Part shown: positions 53,099 through 62,615 of the stretch, in pieces
How the letters are laid out: each line of letters starts with the position of its first letter
How positions within the stretch are numbered: the first letter of the stretch is position 1
Origin: Falsiroseomonas stagni DSM 19981
GTDB lineage: Bacteria; Pseudomonadota; Alphaproteobacteria; Acetobacterales; Acetobacteraceae
Reading direction: 5' to 3'
Assembly: GCF_900114315.1 (NCBI RefSeq)
Contig: NZ_FOSQ01000002.1
Span: 310,001-374,000 of the forward strand
Length of the DNA stretch: 64,000 nt
Notes under the pieces: generated by a model
Told to the model about the DNA's origin: nothing
Databases searched by the model: none
The model's input: the letters and a program-made list of their open reading frames with translations, nothing else
Position numbers and translations under genes: made by a program

Positions 53099-54154
53099 TC
53101 ACGCCGCGTCGGGAAACACCATGCCGGCCGCTCGCGGCCAGCCGATGGTCACACTCTCACCCAGCGCCGGCGGCCTGATGCCGGCGCGGTTCGGCACATG
53201 CACGACCAGCTTTTCCCCGGCCGCGATGCGCAGATGCAGTTCGATCAGCGGGCCGAGATAGGAGACGAACTCCACCACCCCCGCCAGCCGGTTCTCCTCC
53301 TCCTCCGGCGGCGCCAGGTGCACCGCCTCCGGCCTTATCGCCAGCACCGCGGGCCCGGCCGCCATCGCATCCGGCACCGCGATGCCGATGCCGCCCGCCG
53401 TCACGAAGCGCCCGCGTTCCGCCACCCGTCCGGCCAGGAAGGTGCTGCGGCCCACGAAGCCCGCGACGAAGCGGTCCGCCGGCCGCTCATACAGATCCTG
53501 CTGGCTGCCCACCTGCCGGATCTCGCCCTCCGCCATCACCACCAGGCGGTCGGCGACCGTCAGAGCCTCCTCCTGGTCATGCGTCACCATGATCGTCGTC
53601 AGGCCAAGCTGCCGCTGCAACTGGCGGATCTCCACCCGCACCTCCTCCCGCAGCTTGGCGTCGAGGTTCGACAGCGGCTCATCCAGCAGCAGCACGTCGG
53701 GATGGATCGCAAGCGCGCGCGCGAGCGCGGCGCGCTGCTGCTGCCCGCCCGACATCTGCCGCGGCAGGCGGCCCGCATAGGGCTCCATCCGCACCATGCG
53801 CAGCGCCTCCATGGCGCGCGCCTCGCGCTCCGCCTTCGGCACCTTCCGCATCTCCAGCCCGAAGGCCACGTTCTCCGCCACATTCATGTGCGGGAACAGC
53901 GCGTAGTTCTGGAACACCATGCCGGTGTTGCGCAGCCAGGGCGGGCTGCCCGTGATGTCCCGCCCGCCCAGCCGGATGCTCCCCGCGCTCGGCTCCACGA
54001 AGCCCGCCACCATGCGCAGCGTCGTCGTCTTGCCGCAGCCCGAGGGCCCCAGCAGCACGAGGAACTCCCCATCCGCGACATCCAGCGTCACGTCCCGCAC
54101 CGTCGTCACGGCGCCGTAGCGCTTCGTCAGCCCCGCGATCTCAAGCCTGGCCAT
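53099..54154 (-). CDS. ABC transporter ATP-binding protein (PotA-like)
   Basis: 351 residues. Walker A is GPSGCGKTT, the Q-loop MVFQNYALFPHMNV, the signature RQMSGGQQQRAALARAL, and Walker B VLLLDEPLSNLDAKLREEV with the H-loop MVTHDQEEAL. The C-terminal 100 residues (LAIRPEAVHLAPPEEEENRLAGVVEFVSYLGPLIELHLRIAAGEKLVVHVPNR) form the TOBE regulatory domain of PotA/MalK types. Four bases separate it from the upstream permease. Confidence 0.95.
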   Translation of the reverse strand: MARLEIAGLTKRYGAVTTVRDVTLDVADGEFLVLLGPSGCGKTTTLRMVAGFVEPSAGSIRLGGRDITGSPPWLRNTGMVFQNYALFPHMNVAENVAFGLEMRKVPKAEREARAMEALRMVRMEPYAGRLPRQMSGGQQQRAALARALAIHPDVLLLDEPLSNLDAKLREEVRVEIRQLQRQLGLTTIMVTHDQEEALTVADRLVVMAEGEIRQVGSQQDLYERPADRFVAGFVGRSTFLAGRVAERGRFVTAGGIGIAVPDAMAAGPAVLAIRPEAVHLAPPEEEENRLAGVVEFVSYLGPLIELHLRIAAGEKLVVHVPNRAGIRPPALGESVTIGWPRAAGMVFPDAA

Positions 54155-54158
54155 CGCG

Positions 54159-54968
54159 TCACACCACCTGGGAGAGTTTGACGAAGCGGTCCGTCACCAG
54201 CATCGCGATGCCGATGACGAGGATCTGCACCAGCGACACCGCCGCCACCACGGGATCGATCTTCCAGGCGAGGTACTGGAGGATCGCGATCGGCAGCGTC
54301 GTCTGCCCCGGCGCCACCAGGAACATCGACGCTTCCAGATTGCCGAAGGAGGTGACGAAGCCGAACAGCGCGCCCGCCACCACGCCGGGCCGGATCGCCG
54401 GCAGCGTCACGCGGCGGAAGGCCACCCAGGGCGTGGCGCCGAGGCTCAGCGCCGCTTCCCCGATGGAGGGGTTGAGCGTCGACAGGCTCGCCGTCACCAG
54501 CCGCACCGCCCAGGGGATGACGATCAGCGCATGGGCCGCGACCAGCCCGGCCTTCGATCCCAGCAGCGGCCATTCGGTGGCGATCTCCACCTCCATCTCA
54601 CCGACATAGAAGGCCGCGCCCAGCACCACGCCCGGCACCACCAGCGGCAGCATCAGCAGCGTGTTCAGCACGGGCTTCAGCGGCAGCCCGCTGCGCACCA
54701 GCGCGAGACTCGCCGGCACCGCCAGCGCCAGGCCGATCAGCGTCGCCATCACGCTGACCTGGAAGCTCACGATGAAGCCGCTGGCGAAGGCGCGATTGTC
54801 CGGGATGGCCGCGAACCAGCGCAGCGTATAGCCGGTGGGCGGGAAGGACGGGATTTCCTGCCGGAAGAAGGCCAGCCACGCCACCAGCAGCAGCGGCGTC
54901 ACGATGATCGCCAGCGCGAAGCCGGCACTGCCGCGCAGCGCCAGGCGCCGCAAGCCACGCGATCCCAT
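54159..54968 (-). CDS. ABC transporter permease (PotC-like)
   Basis: 269 residues, six membrane helices. The start ATG overlaps the TetR stop by one base. FALAIIVTPLLLVAWLAFFRQEIPSFPPTGYTLRWF is the usual opening. IGEAALSLGATPWVAFRRVTLPAIRPGVVAGALFGFVTSFGNLEASMFL contains the EAA loop. Longer upstream starts in frame run through the TetR coding region and are rejected. Confidence 0.9.
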   Translation of the reverse strand: MGSRGLRRLALRGSAGFALAIIVTPLLLVAWLAFFRQEIPSFPPTGYTLRWFAAIPDNRAFASGFIVSFQVSVMATLIGLALAVPASLALVRSGLPLKPVLNTLLMLPLVVPGVVLGAAFYVGEMEVEIATEWPLLGSKAGLVAAHALIVIPWAVRLVTASLSTLNPSIGEAALSLGATPWVAFRRVTLPAIRPGVVAGALFGFVTSFGNLEASMFLVAPGQTTLPIAILQYLAWKIDPVVAAVSLVQILVIGIAMLVTDRFVKLSQVV

Positions 54969-55690
54969 CAGCCGCCCCCTGCCTGGCGCCGCGCGCGGTC
55001 CCGCACCAGGCGCTTGCGCGGCGGCTCCGCATGGACGAAGGCCGGCAGGATGGGCGGCGGCAGCGGCGCCGCGGCGCCCGCATCCTGCCCCAGCCAGCCC
55101 CGCAACTGCCGCTTCCACCAGCCCAGCATCGCTTCGTAGTAGGCAGGGTCATTGCGCAGCACGTTCTGCGCGATCATACCCCGGATCAGGCACATGGTCG
55201 CGTTCAGCGACACCTGCGCTTCCTCCTGCGGGATTCCGGCCACCGCCGAAAGCCGGGTCCAGCTGGCATCCAGCGCCGCGTGGAATTCCCGCACCACCGG
55301 CAGCAGCCTTTCCCGGAAGGGCGCGTTGTGGCGGGCCTCCGGCAGGAATTCCATGGTCACCTGAAACAGCCCGCTCGCCATCATGTCCCAGAGGTAATCC
55401 ACCAGCGCCTCGATCGGCATGGTCGGCGCGGGATAGGCATCGCACAGCTTGCGCAAGCCCCCCGTCGCCTGGTCCAGCAGCCAGGCGATCGAATCGACCA
55501 GCAGGTCCTCCCGGCTCGCGAAATGGTAGGTCAACGCCCCGCGGGAGACGCCGGCGCGGCGCGCGATGTCGGGCGTGGTGAGCCTGGTCAGCCCCTGGTC
55601 GCGCAGCGCCTCCACCGTCGCGCGCAGCAGTCGCGCCCGGGTTTCCTCCCGGCGCTCCTCCTGGGTTCGGCGGCGCGGCGCATCGATCAT
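54968..55690 (-). CDS. TetR/AcrR family transcriptional regulator
   Basis: 240 residues. RREETRARLLRATVEALRDQGLTRLTTPDIARRAGVSRGALTYHFASREDLL is a complete TetR helix-turn-helix. The ligand domain has FQVTMEFLPEARHNAPFRERLLPVV and GMIAQNVLRNDPAYYEAML. The C-terminal 40 residues are basic and Pro-rich. Divergent operator-like palindrome at 55713-55732. First gene of the polyamine-type ABC operon, which it probably represses in the absence of substrate. Confidence 0.92.
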   Translation of the reverse strand: MIDAPRRRTQEERREETRARLLRATVEALRDQGLTRLTTPDIARRAGVSRGALTYHFASREDLLVDSIAWLLDQATGGLRKLCDAYPAPTMPIEALVDYLWDMMASGLFQVTMEFLPEARHNAPFRERLLPVVREFHAALDASWTRLSAVAGIPQEEAQVSLNATMCLIRGMIAQNVLRNDPAYYEAMLGWWKRQLRGWLGQDAGAAAPLPPPILPAFVHAEPPRKRLVRDRARRQAGGG

Positions 55691-55712
55691 CCCGCGATTG
55701 AGACAGCCGAAA

Positions 55713-55732
55713 AACAAACACGCAAGTCTGTT
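55713..55732. promoter_or_regulatory. Candidate TetR operator
   Basis: AACAAAC-N6-GTCTGTT is an inverted repeat with one mismatch in seven per arm, 23 bp upstream of the TetR gene. Size and symmetry suit a TetR-family dimer; autoregulation is inferred. Confidence 0.5.
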
Positions 55733-55795
55733 CTTACCCGAAACCGCGCCCCGGGCGCACGGGCTGCCTCTGGCCGAGGCAGCCCTGCCACGACA

Positions 55796-56872
55796 CTAGC
55801 CCCGCGCCACCGCCTCCGCGATCGCCTTGCCCACATCCACCGTGCCGGCCTGGCCGCCCATGTCGCGCGTGCGCGGCCCGCCCTCGCCCAGCAGGCGCTC
55901 GATCGTCTGCACGATGCAATCCGCCGCCGCCTTCTCCCCCAGGTGCTCCAGCATCATGGCGCCCGACCAGATCTGCCCGATCGGGTTGGCGATCCACTTG
56001 CCCGCGATGTCGGGCGCGCTGCCATGCACGGGCTCGAACATGCTCGGCGCCGTCTTCTCCGGGTTGATGTTGGCGCTGGCCGCGATGCCGATGGAGCCCG
56101 CCACGGCGGGTCCCAGATCGCTCAGGATGTCGCCGAACAGGTTCGATCCCACCACCACGTCGAACCAGTCGGGGTGCTGGACGAAATGCGCGCAGAGGAT
56201 GTCGATGTGGTACTCGTTCGTGCTGACCTCGGGATAGTTCTTCGCCATGGCCGCGAAGCGTTCGTCCCAGTAGGGCATGGTGAAGGTGATGCCGTTCGAC
56301 TTGGTCGCGCTCGTCACCTTCTTCCGCTTGCGCGTCATCGCCAGCTCGAAGGCGTATTTCATGATCCGGTCGCAGCCGATCCGCGTCATGATGGATTGCT
56401 GGGAGACGAATTCGCGATCGGTGCCGGGGAACATCCGCCCGCCGACGCTGCTGTATTCGCCCTCCGTGTTCTCCCGCACCACGTAGAAGTCGATATCCTC
56501 CGGCCCGCGCCCCGCCAGCGGGCTCTTCGACCCCGGCAGAAGCTTGCACGGCCGCAGATTCACATACTGGTCGAAGCCGCGGCGGATCGGGATCAGCAGG
56601 CCCCAGAGCGAGACATGGTCCGGCACCCCCGGCCAGCCGACGGCGCCCAGGAACACGCTGTCGCTCTCCCGCAGCTGGTCCAGCCCGTCATCCGGCATCA
56701 TCTTGCCGGTCGCGGCATAGGTCTCGCACGACCAGTCGTAGTGCTTGAGCTCGAGGTCGAAGCCGAAGCGCCTGGCCGCCGCGTCCAGCACGCGCAGCCC
56801 CTCGGGCGTCGTCTCCTTGCCGATGCCGTCGCCGGGGATGACGGCGATCTTGTGCTTCCGTGTGGTGCTCAT
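55796..56872 (-). CDS. Tartrate dehydrogenase-like beta-decarboxylating dehydrogenase
   Basis: 358 residues of the isocitrate/isopropylmalate dehydrogenase family. IAVIPGDGIGKETTPEGLRVL, FLGAVGWPGVPDHVSLWGLLIPIRRGFDQYVNLRP and DFYVVRENTEGEYSSVGGRMF match the tartrate dehydrogenase/D-malate branch. GSNLFGDILSDLGPAVAGSIGIAASANINP provides the Mg-binding Asp residues. FEPVHGSAPDIAGKWIANPIGQIWSGAMML is the nucleotide region. Substrates in this branch include tartrate, D-malate and 3-isopropylmalate; the start 'RRGFDQYVNLRP' favours tartrate or D-malate. It stands alone downstream of the TetR promoter region. Confidence 0.88.
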   Translation of the reverse strand: MSTTRKHKIAVIPGDGIGKETTPEGLRVLDAAARRFGFDLELKHYDWSCETYAATGKMMPDDGLDQLRESDSVFLGAVGWPGVPDHVSLWGLLIPIRRGFDQYVNLRPCKLLPGSKSPLAGRGPEDIDFYVVRENTEGEYSSVGGRMFPGTDREFVSQQSIMTRIGCDRIMKYAFELAMTRKRKKVTSATKSNGITFTMPYWDERFAAMAKNYPEVSTNEYHIDILCAHFVQHPDWFDVVVGSNLFGDILSDLGPAVAGSIGIAASANINPEKTAPSMFEPVHGSAPDIAGKWIANPIGQIWSGAMMLEHLGEKAAADCIVQTIERLLGEGGPRTRDMGGQAGTVDVGKAIAEAVARG

Positions 56873-56939
56873 GCGGGCTCGCTCCGGTCAGGGCGCGGAC
56901 CCTGCCGCCCCGCGCCCGCTTCGGCAAGCCCGGCGCCCG

Positions 56940-59783
56940 CTACACGATCAGCGTGTCGAGGAACCGCGCATCCGTCAGCGGGTCGAAATCGCCCAGCAGG
57001 ATGAAGGTGTCGGACCCCGCCGCCCCCTGCACGCGCCAGATGTCGCCGGTGGTGCGCACCACGCTGGCGCCGGCGCCATAGCCCACGAACAGGAGCTCAT
57101 CCCCCGCCGCCGCCCCATTGCCGGTGAAGTCCATGATCCGGTCGCTCTGCGCATCGCCGCGGCGCAGGATGAAGATGTCGTCGCCCGTGCCGCCGAACAG
57201 CCGGTCCAGCCCCGCCCCGCCCTCCAGCGTATCGCCCCCCGCGCCGCCAGTCAGGATATTTGTCGCCGCATTGCCGGTGATGAGGTTGTTCAGCGTATTG
57301 CCGGTGCCGTTGATCGAATCGGCCCCTGTCAGCCGCAGCACCTCGAACGCGCTGCCGAGGGTCCAGGTGACGCCCGCCATCACCGTGTCGTTGCCGGAGG
57401 CATCCGTCAGCCGGTCACCAAGGTCATCCACCGTGTAGAGGTCGTTGCCCGGGCCGCCATTCAGGCTGTCCGCCCCGCCCGCCCCGTCCAGCGTGTCATC
57501 GCCGCCGCTGCCATGCAGCGTCTGGCTTCCCGCGCTGCCGACCATCCGGTTGGCGGCGCCATTGCCGATCCCGATGGTGCCCGGCCGGGTCAGTTCCAGC
57601 GATTCCTGCCAGCCGGCCGTCGTCCAGCTGATGGAACTGCGGATCGTGTCCTGCCCGCCCCCGTCCAGCAGCAGGTCCGCCAGGCTGTCCACCCCGTAGA
57701 AATCGTTGCCCGCCCCGCCGGCCAGCGTATCCGCCCCCGCGCCACCATCCAGCGTATCCGCCAGGTCGCCGCCCGCCAGATCGTCATCGCCCGACCCGCC
57801 GGTCAGGGCGAAGCGTTCCACCCCGCCGAAATCGGCGAAATAGGCCCCGGTGCCGAGCACGCCATCGCCATCCCCGAAGGCCCAGAGGAAGACCGCGTCA
57901 TCCTGCCCCGACCAATCCGCGACCAGCAGGTCGATCCCCGTCCCGCCATCGACGACATGGCTGCCGAGGCCGATGACCAGCGCATCATCCCCCGCGCCGC
58001 CCTGCAGCAGCGCCTCCGTCCCCGTGGCCGCCACCAGCGTATCGGCGCCGGCGCCGCCATCCAGCGCGCCGCTGCTGCCCGCGCCACCCAGCACCAGCCG
58101 GTCGGCGCCGCCTTCGCCGCGCAGCAGCGCATCCGTCGCGACCAGCCCCTCCGCCGCGGCCAGCAGGACGTCGTCGCCATCCCCGCCGGACAATTCGTCA
58201 TCGGCGCCGGAGACGCCCCGCAGCGTATCCGCCCCCGCGCCACCCCGCAGCAGGTCCGCGCCCTGGCTGCCCGTCAGGTCGAAGCGTTCGAAGCCGGTGA
58301 AGCGGATGGTGACGGGGTCGCCCACCGCGGTGTCGTCCAGCAGCAGCGTGATGCTGCCCCCGGCCCCCGCATCGGGCACCACGGTGATGGCGGCGATGGC
58401 GTCCCCCGGCAGCAGCCGCAGCGTGTCGGTGCCATCCCCGCCATCGGCCAGCCCGCGCTGCGTCGCCAGGCCGAAGGCGGCGAAGGCGCCCTGCCAGCCC
58501 AGCACCACCAGATCGTCGCCCTCGCCCCCCAGCAGCCGGTCCATGGGCGCACCCAGCAGCGTATCGGCCCCGGCGCCGCCTTCCAGCGTGTCGGGCTCCG
58601 TCTCCGGCCCCACCTCCGCCAGGCGCCCCGCCACCAGCAGGTCATCCCCGGCGGCGCCCAGCAGCCGGTCCATGCCGGTGCCGCCCACCAGCGTATCGGC
58701 GCCCGATCCGCCATTCAGCAAATCGGCGCCGCCATTTCCCTCCAGCCGGTCATTCCCGGCGGCGCCCAGCAGCGTGTCGCGGCCGCCATTGCCCTCATCC
58801 AGCGCATCGCCCAGGTCGCCCATCAGCGTGTCATGGCCGGCACCGCCATCCAGCCGGTCCGCGCCCAGCATCCCCGCCAGGCTGTCATTCCCGGCGCCCC
58901 CCAGCAGCAGGTCGTCGAAGCCGATGGTGGCGGCCGTTCCCTGCGGGTCGCCCAGCAGCGTGTCAGCGCCATCCCCGCCATCCAGCGTATCGCCGGTACT
59001 GCCGCCCAGCAGGCGGTCATCCCCGGCCTCCCCCAGCAGGCGGTTGCTGGCGCCCAGCGCCTGGATGGTGTCATTGCCCTCGCCGCCGAAGGCGATGTCC
59101 GTGTCGCTCTCCCCCGCCTCGCCGACCTCCAGCCGGTCATGCCCCGCGCCCCCGCGCAGCGTGTCCGCGCCCGTACCGCCCAGCAGCGTGTCGTTGCCAC
59201 CGCCGCCATCCAGGCTGTCCGCACCCGCCTGGCCGGAGAGGCTATCCGCCCCCTCCCCCCCGCCCAGGCTGTCGGACCAGGGCGAGCCCGGGGAGGTTTC
59301 GTCCCCGGCGCCGCCCTCGAACAGCACGGGCAGTCCGGGGCGCGTGATGTTGAGGAGGTAGTCCCCCGTCGCCGTCCCGGCCGGCGCCCGCAGGCCGAAG
59401 ACCCAGGTGCCGGTCACGGCCACGGTGAACAGCAGGAAGGGGTCGGCGAGGGCGGCGGATCCCGCATCCAGCGCCGTCGAATCCACCGCCGTCGCCACCA
59501 GCGTCCCGTTCGGGTTGAACACCGTCATCGTCAGGTCGAGCGGCGCGGCGACGCCATCGACATCCAGGATCACCACATCCCCGGCCGAGAGGAAGACGGC
59601 GTAGTAGTCCTGGTCCGTGGCACTGCCGATGCCGGCCTGGATCGTCGCCGTCATCAGTGCGGGATGCAGGCTGCCGGCGCCATCCGCGGCGCGGGCCGTG
59701 AAGGCGGCCCCCGCGATGGTCTGCGCACTGGCAACCCCGGCCGAACCGGTCAGCCCGCTCTCGATTTCCGCGATGATCGCCAT
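56940..59783 (-). CDS. Large RTX-type calcium-binding protein
   Basis: 947 residues. The first ~165 are a PPC-like beta-sandwich (DQDYYAVFLSAGDVVILDVDG and LTMTVFNPNGTLVATAVDS). From about 175 to 860 there are dozens of GGxGxDxLxGG nonapeptides that form Ca-filled beta-rolls. The C-terminus, NAATNILTGGAGGDTLEGG, then DRIMDFTGNGAAAGDELLFVGY and a hydrophobic end, suits a type I secretion signal. No catalytic domain is visible, so it may act as an adhesin or matrix protein. No T1SS genes (ABC exporter, MFP, TolC) are linked. Confidence 0.9.
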   Translation of the reverse strand: MAIIAEIESGLTGSAGVASAQTIAGAAFTARAADGAGSLHPALMTATIQAGIGSATDQDYYAVFLSAGDVVILDVDGVAAPLDLTMTVFNPNGTLVATAVDSTALDAGSAALADPFLLFTVAVTGTWVFGLRAPAGTATGDYLLNITRPGLPVLFEGGAGDETSPGSPWSDSLGGGEGADSLSGQAGADSLDGGGGNDTLLGGTGADTLRGGAGHDRLEVGEAGESDTDIAFGGEGNDTIQALGASNRLLGEAGDDRLLGGSTGDTLDGGDGADTLLGDPQGTAATIGFDDLLLGGAGNDSLAGMLGADRLDGGAGHDTLMGDLGDALDEGNGGRDTLLGAAGNDRLEGNGGADLLNGGSGADTLVGGTGMDRLLGAAGDDLLVAGRLAEVGPETEPDTLEGGAGADTLLGAPMDRLLGGEGDDLVVLGWQGAFAAFGLATQRGLADGGDGTDTLRLLPGDAIAAITVVPDAGAGGSITLLLDDTAVGDPVTIRFTGFERFDLTGSQGADLLRGGAGADTLRGVSGADDELSGGDGDDVLLAAAEGLVATDALLRGEGGADRLVLGGAGSSGALDGGAGADTLVAATGTEALLQGGAGDDALVIGLGSHVVDGGTGIDLLVADWSGQDDAVFLWAFGDGDGVLGTGAYFADFGGVERFALTGGSGDDDLAGGDLADTLDGGAGADTLAGGAGNDFYGVDSLADLLLDGGGQDTIRSSISWTTAGWQESLELTRPGTIGIGNGAANRMVGSAGSQTLHGSGGDDTLDGAGGADSLNGGPGNDLYTVDDLGDRLTDASGNDTVMAGVTWTLGSAFEVLRLTGADSINGTGNTLNNLITGNAATNILTGGAGGDTLEGGAGLDRLFGGTGDDIFILRRGDAQSDRIMDFTGNGAAAGDELLFVGYGAGASVVRTTGDIWRVQGAAGSDTFILLGDFDPLTDARFLDTLIV

Positions 59784-59920
59784 GCCCCGCCCCTTCTGGC
59801 AGCCGAATCGGTTTCCGCAACGGTCGCATCACGGCGTGGCCCCGGCATAGCCGGAGCTTCACGGAACGTTACGATCACGCAGCCGGAACCCCTGAACATG
59901 GTCGTTCTGCGGGACGGACG

Positions 59921-59945
59921 GTTAAGATTCGGCTAAGATCGTTAA
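59921..59945. promoter_or_regulatory. CtrA-like half-site cluster upstream of the RTX gene
   Basis: On the minus strand the run reads TTAA-N5-TTAG-N7-TTAAC. The last two fit the CtrA consensus TTAA-N7-TTAAC with one mismatch. It lies 138 bp upstream of the RTX start and overlaps the end of msrQ. Confidence 0.35.
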
Positions 59946-60814
59946 CGCGCCTTCAACGCCCGCCCCGGCCCGCCCAGCCGCGCCACCCAGGGCAGCACCG
60001 CCACCGCCAGCCCCAGCGCCAGCGCCAGCTGCGCCGGCCGCAGCCCGGCACCGGGGTCGAGATTGGCGGCCAGGATGCGCGCCGCCGGCAGGTTGCTGGA
60101 AAGGGCATACCACGCGAATTCCACCCCCGCCGCGCCCGCCGCCGCGACCACCGCCAGCCCCGCCAGCGCCAGCGGAGACGCCCGCCACCGCCCCGGCAGC
60201 GCCCGCCAGGCCATGAGGAACAGGAACACCCCCGCCATCAGCACCGCGCCATCGGCCCGCGACTTCGCCTGCAGGAACTGGTGGAAGATGCCGAAGCCCG
60301 CCAGCGCATAGACCGCCCGGTGCAGCGCCTTCCATCGCCGGCCGAGCCGCGCCTGCCACCCATCGGTGGAGGTCACGCCCAGCACGACCAGCCCCAGCAG
60401 CACCAGGAAGCCGAGCGTGAGGTAGAAGCGCAGCAGGATCTCGCTGGCGATCTCCGGCAGGTCCCAGGCCATGTGGCCCGCATACATGACGAGGTGCAGG
60501 ACCGCGTAGCCCAGCGCCACCAGCCCCAGCATCCGCCGGAAGGTCAGCGCCCTGGGCATGTCCGCGATGAAGCGCAGCGGCGTGATCGCCAGGCTGATCA
60601 ACAGGAAGCGGATCGCCCAGGTGCCCGATTCCTTCGCCGCCGCCTTCCAGGGCTCCGCCCCCAACTGCCCGCTTTCCAGCAGCCAGAGCAGCACCATCCC
60701 CGGCGCGATGGCGGAGAGCAGCACCAGCATCCGCGTCCAGGAGAATCGCCCCGCGCGGGTCAGCCAGGGCCAGGCGATGGCGGGACGCGATGCGGGCATG
60801 ATGGTGGTGCTCAT
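59942..60814 (-). CDS. msrQ: MsrQ, haem-binding membrane subunit of the MsrPQ methionine-sulfoxide reductase
   Basis: 290 residues from the ATG giving MSTTIMPASRPAIAWPW. About six to eight membrane helices. WAIRFLLISLAITPLRFIADMPRALTFRRMLGLVALGYAVLHLVMYAGHMAWDL and LGVTSTDGWQARLGRRWKALHRAVYALAGFGIFHQFL contain the His residues for the two b haems of MsrQ. It feeds electrons from the membrane to the periplasmic molybdoenzyme MsrP, which repairs oxidised Met in envelope proteins. No msrP lies beside it. Confidence 0.93.
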   Translation of the reverse strand: MSTTIMPASRPAIAWPWLTRAGRFSWTRMLVLLSAIAPGMVLLWLLESGQLGAEPWKAAAKESGTWAIRFLLISLAITPLRFIADMPRALTFRRMLGLVALGYAVLHLVMYAGHMAWDLPEIASEILLRFYLTLGFLVLLGLVVLGVTSTDGWQARLGRRWKALHRAVYALAGFGIFHQFLQAKSRADGAVLMAGVFLFLMAWRALPGRWRASPLALAGLAVVAAAGAAGVEFAWYALSSNLPAARILAANLDPGAGLRPAQLALALGLAVAVLPWVARLGGPGRALKAR

Positions 60815-60860
60815 CCCCGCCGCTTCGCGACGAACACGGCCGGGGTTACGCGGCAGGGCT

Positions 60861-61805
60861 TCACCCATCCGTCAGCAGCCCCCTCGCACGGATCGCGGCC
60901 ACGATGCGCGCGACCTCGTCCCGGGGTTCCCGGGCGAAGGCGGTCGGCGCATCGGCGATCGGGCGTGCCTGCCCGGCGGCTTGGAGACTGGCATGCAAGG
61001 CCCTGTGGCGCGGCCCCTCATCCCCGAGCGGCGCGATGAACAACGGCGCCGGGGTCACCAGCGCCTCCGACAACATGGAGACGGAATCGCCCGACACCAC
61101 CATCACATCCGCCCAGGCCATGAACCCCAGCAACGGATTTTCCTCGGCACTCCCCCAGGCATGGAGGCGGTGGGGGATGGGCGTGAGGCTTTCCGCCAGC
61201 GCCGCCGTCGCCGCCGCGCCCGTCCGTCGGCTGGCTGTCGCCATCACGCTGCCGGCGAAACCGGCGACCCGCTGGCCCAGCGCCGCGGCGATGCCGGGAT
61301 CAAGCCCCTCCCCGCGCACCGGCCCGCCCAGCAGCAGCGCGACGCGCGGCGATGGCAGCGCGGCCAGCGCGGCGAACCGCGTCCGCGCCGCCGCCAGCCG
61401 GGCGGGGGAGATGCGGTGCGCCGCGCCCAGGATCTCCAGCCGGTTGGCCGCCGGCGCCACCCCGTCATGCGCGCCCACCACCTGCAGGTCGAAGCCCCCG
61501 CTGCCCGGCGCGCGCATGCAATGCACGGTCCGGGCACCACGCCGGCCGAGCCACAGCGCCACTGGCGCGGATCGCCGCCCGGCCGAGATCACCAGCCGGG
61601 GCCAGGGGGGCGCGAAACCCGCGCGGCTGGCCGCCGTCAGGCCCATCAAGGTCGGCCACCCCAGCGGCAGCCGCGCCAGCTTGCCCCATTCCAGCGGCAC
61701 CGTCCCGAAGGGCAGGCCCAGGCGTTCCGCGATGCCGATGGCCTGTGCCGCGGTGCCGGCGCGGGGATCGGCCAGCACCCAGACGGACTCCGCCGCCGCG
61801 CTCAT
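60861..61805 (-). CDS. ELM1/GtrOC1-family putative nucleoside-diphosphate-sugar epimerase-like protein
   Basis: 314 residues. [41 protein letters not shown] and [45 protein letters not shown] are the conserved start of the DUF1022/ELM1 family, named after a plant mitochondrial fission factor. [21 protein letters not shown] and [27 protein letters not shown] have a glycosyltransferase-B look. The bacterial function is not established. It lies 46 bp upstream of msrQ on the same strand. Confidence 0.85.
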   Translation of the reverse strand: MSAAAESVWVLADPRAGTAAQAIGIAERLGLPFGTVPLEWGKLARLPLGWPTLMGLTAASRAGFAPPWPRLVISAGRRSAPVALWLGRRGARTVHCMRAPGSGGFDLQVVGAHDGVAPAANRLEILGAAHRISPARLAAARTRFAALAALPSPRVALLLGGPVRGEGLDPGIAAALGQRVAGFAGSVMATASRRTGAAATAALAESLTPIPHRLHAWGSAEENPLLGFMAWADVMVVSGDSVSMLSEALVTPAPLFIAPLGDEGPRHRALHASLQAAGQARPIADAPTAFAREPRDEVARIVAAIRARGLLTDG

Positions 61806-61876
61806 GGACGGGGCCGCGCAGCAGGGTTACGAACGATCCTCACTCCGCCCGCCCGACACCCGAGGATTTCGTCACG

Positions 61877-62590
61877 ATGGCCATCCCCCACGCCTCCGAC
61901 TGGGACCGCGACGCCGCGCTGACCACCGCGCGCATCCTGCTGGAAATCAAGGCGGTGAACTTCCGGCCGGAGGAGGCCTACACCTTCACCAGCGGCTGGA
62001 AGAGCCCCGTCTACATCGATTGCCGCAAGATCATCTCCTTCCCCCGCGCCCGCAACCGCATCTGCGACCTGGCCGTGGAGAAGATCGGCCGGCACATCGG
62101 CTACGAGACCATCGAATCGGTGGTGGGCGGAGAGACCGCCGGCATCCCCTTCGGCGCCTGGATCGCCGACCGGATGATGGCCCCCATGGCCTATGTGCGT
62201 AAGAAGCCCAAGGGCTTCGGCCGCAACGCCCAGATCGAGGGCGAGGTCCCCGTGGGCCAGAAGACCCTGCTGGTGGAGGATTTGACCACCGATGGCGCCA
62301 GCAAGATCAAGTTCGCCCAGGCGCTGCGCGATGCGGGGGCGATCTGCGACCACACCTTCGTCGTCTTCTACTACGGCGTCTTCCCCGGCAGCTTCGAGAA
62401 GATGAAGGAGATGGGGCTGAACCTGCACCACCTCTGCACCTGGTGGGATGTGCTGGAAGTGTGCCGGGAACGCCCCTATTTCAGCGAAGGCGCGCTGAAG
62501 GAAGTGCGCAAGTTCCTGGAAGACCCCGTGGGCTGGTCCAAGGCCCATGGCGGCATCGGCAGCCTGGCGGAAGCCAAGCCGAAGGAGTGA
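61877..62590 (+). CDS. pyrE: Orotate phosphoribosyltransferase
   Basis: 237 residues, the long alphaproteobacterial form. It adds ribose-phosphate to orotate in pyrimidine synthesis. [18 protein letters not shown] carries the orotate loop and [26 protein letters not shown] is the PRPP-binding signature. An in-frame longer reading upstream is ignored because the ATG at 61877 gives the family N-terminus. It is separated from the toxin-antitoxin pair by 25 bp. Confidence 0.97.
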   Translation: MAIPHASDWDRDAALTTARILLEIKAVNFRPEEAYTFTSGWKSPVYIDCRKIISFPRARNRICDLAVEKIGRHIGYETIESVVGGETAGIPFGAWIADRMMAPMAYVRKKPKGFGRNAQIEGEVPVGQKTLLVEDLTTDGASKIKFAQALRDAGAICDHTFVVFYYGVFPGSFEKMKEMGLNLHHLCTWWDVLEVCRERPYFSEGALKEVRKFLEDPVGWSKAHGGIGSLAEAKPKE

Positions 62591-62615
62591 GTGTCCACTG
62601 ACGGAGGAGGGGTCG

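Noticed and set aside
56940-59783. Regular repeats suggesting a CRISPR array
   Set aside because: The repeats are in frame with 27-bp periodicity encoding RTX nonapeptides, with no unique spacers.
56745-59936. A 1063-codon open frame on the plus strand opposite the RTX gene
   Set aside because: It is a mirror of the repetitive RTX codons. The repeats in it come from the GGxGxDxL nonapeptides on the other strand.
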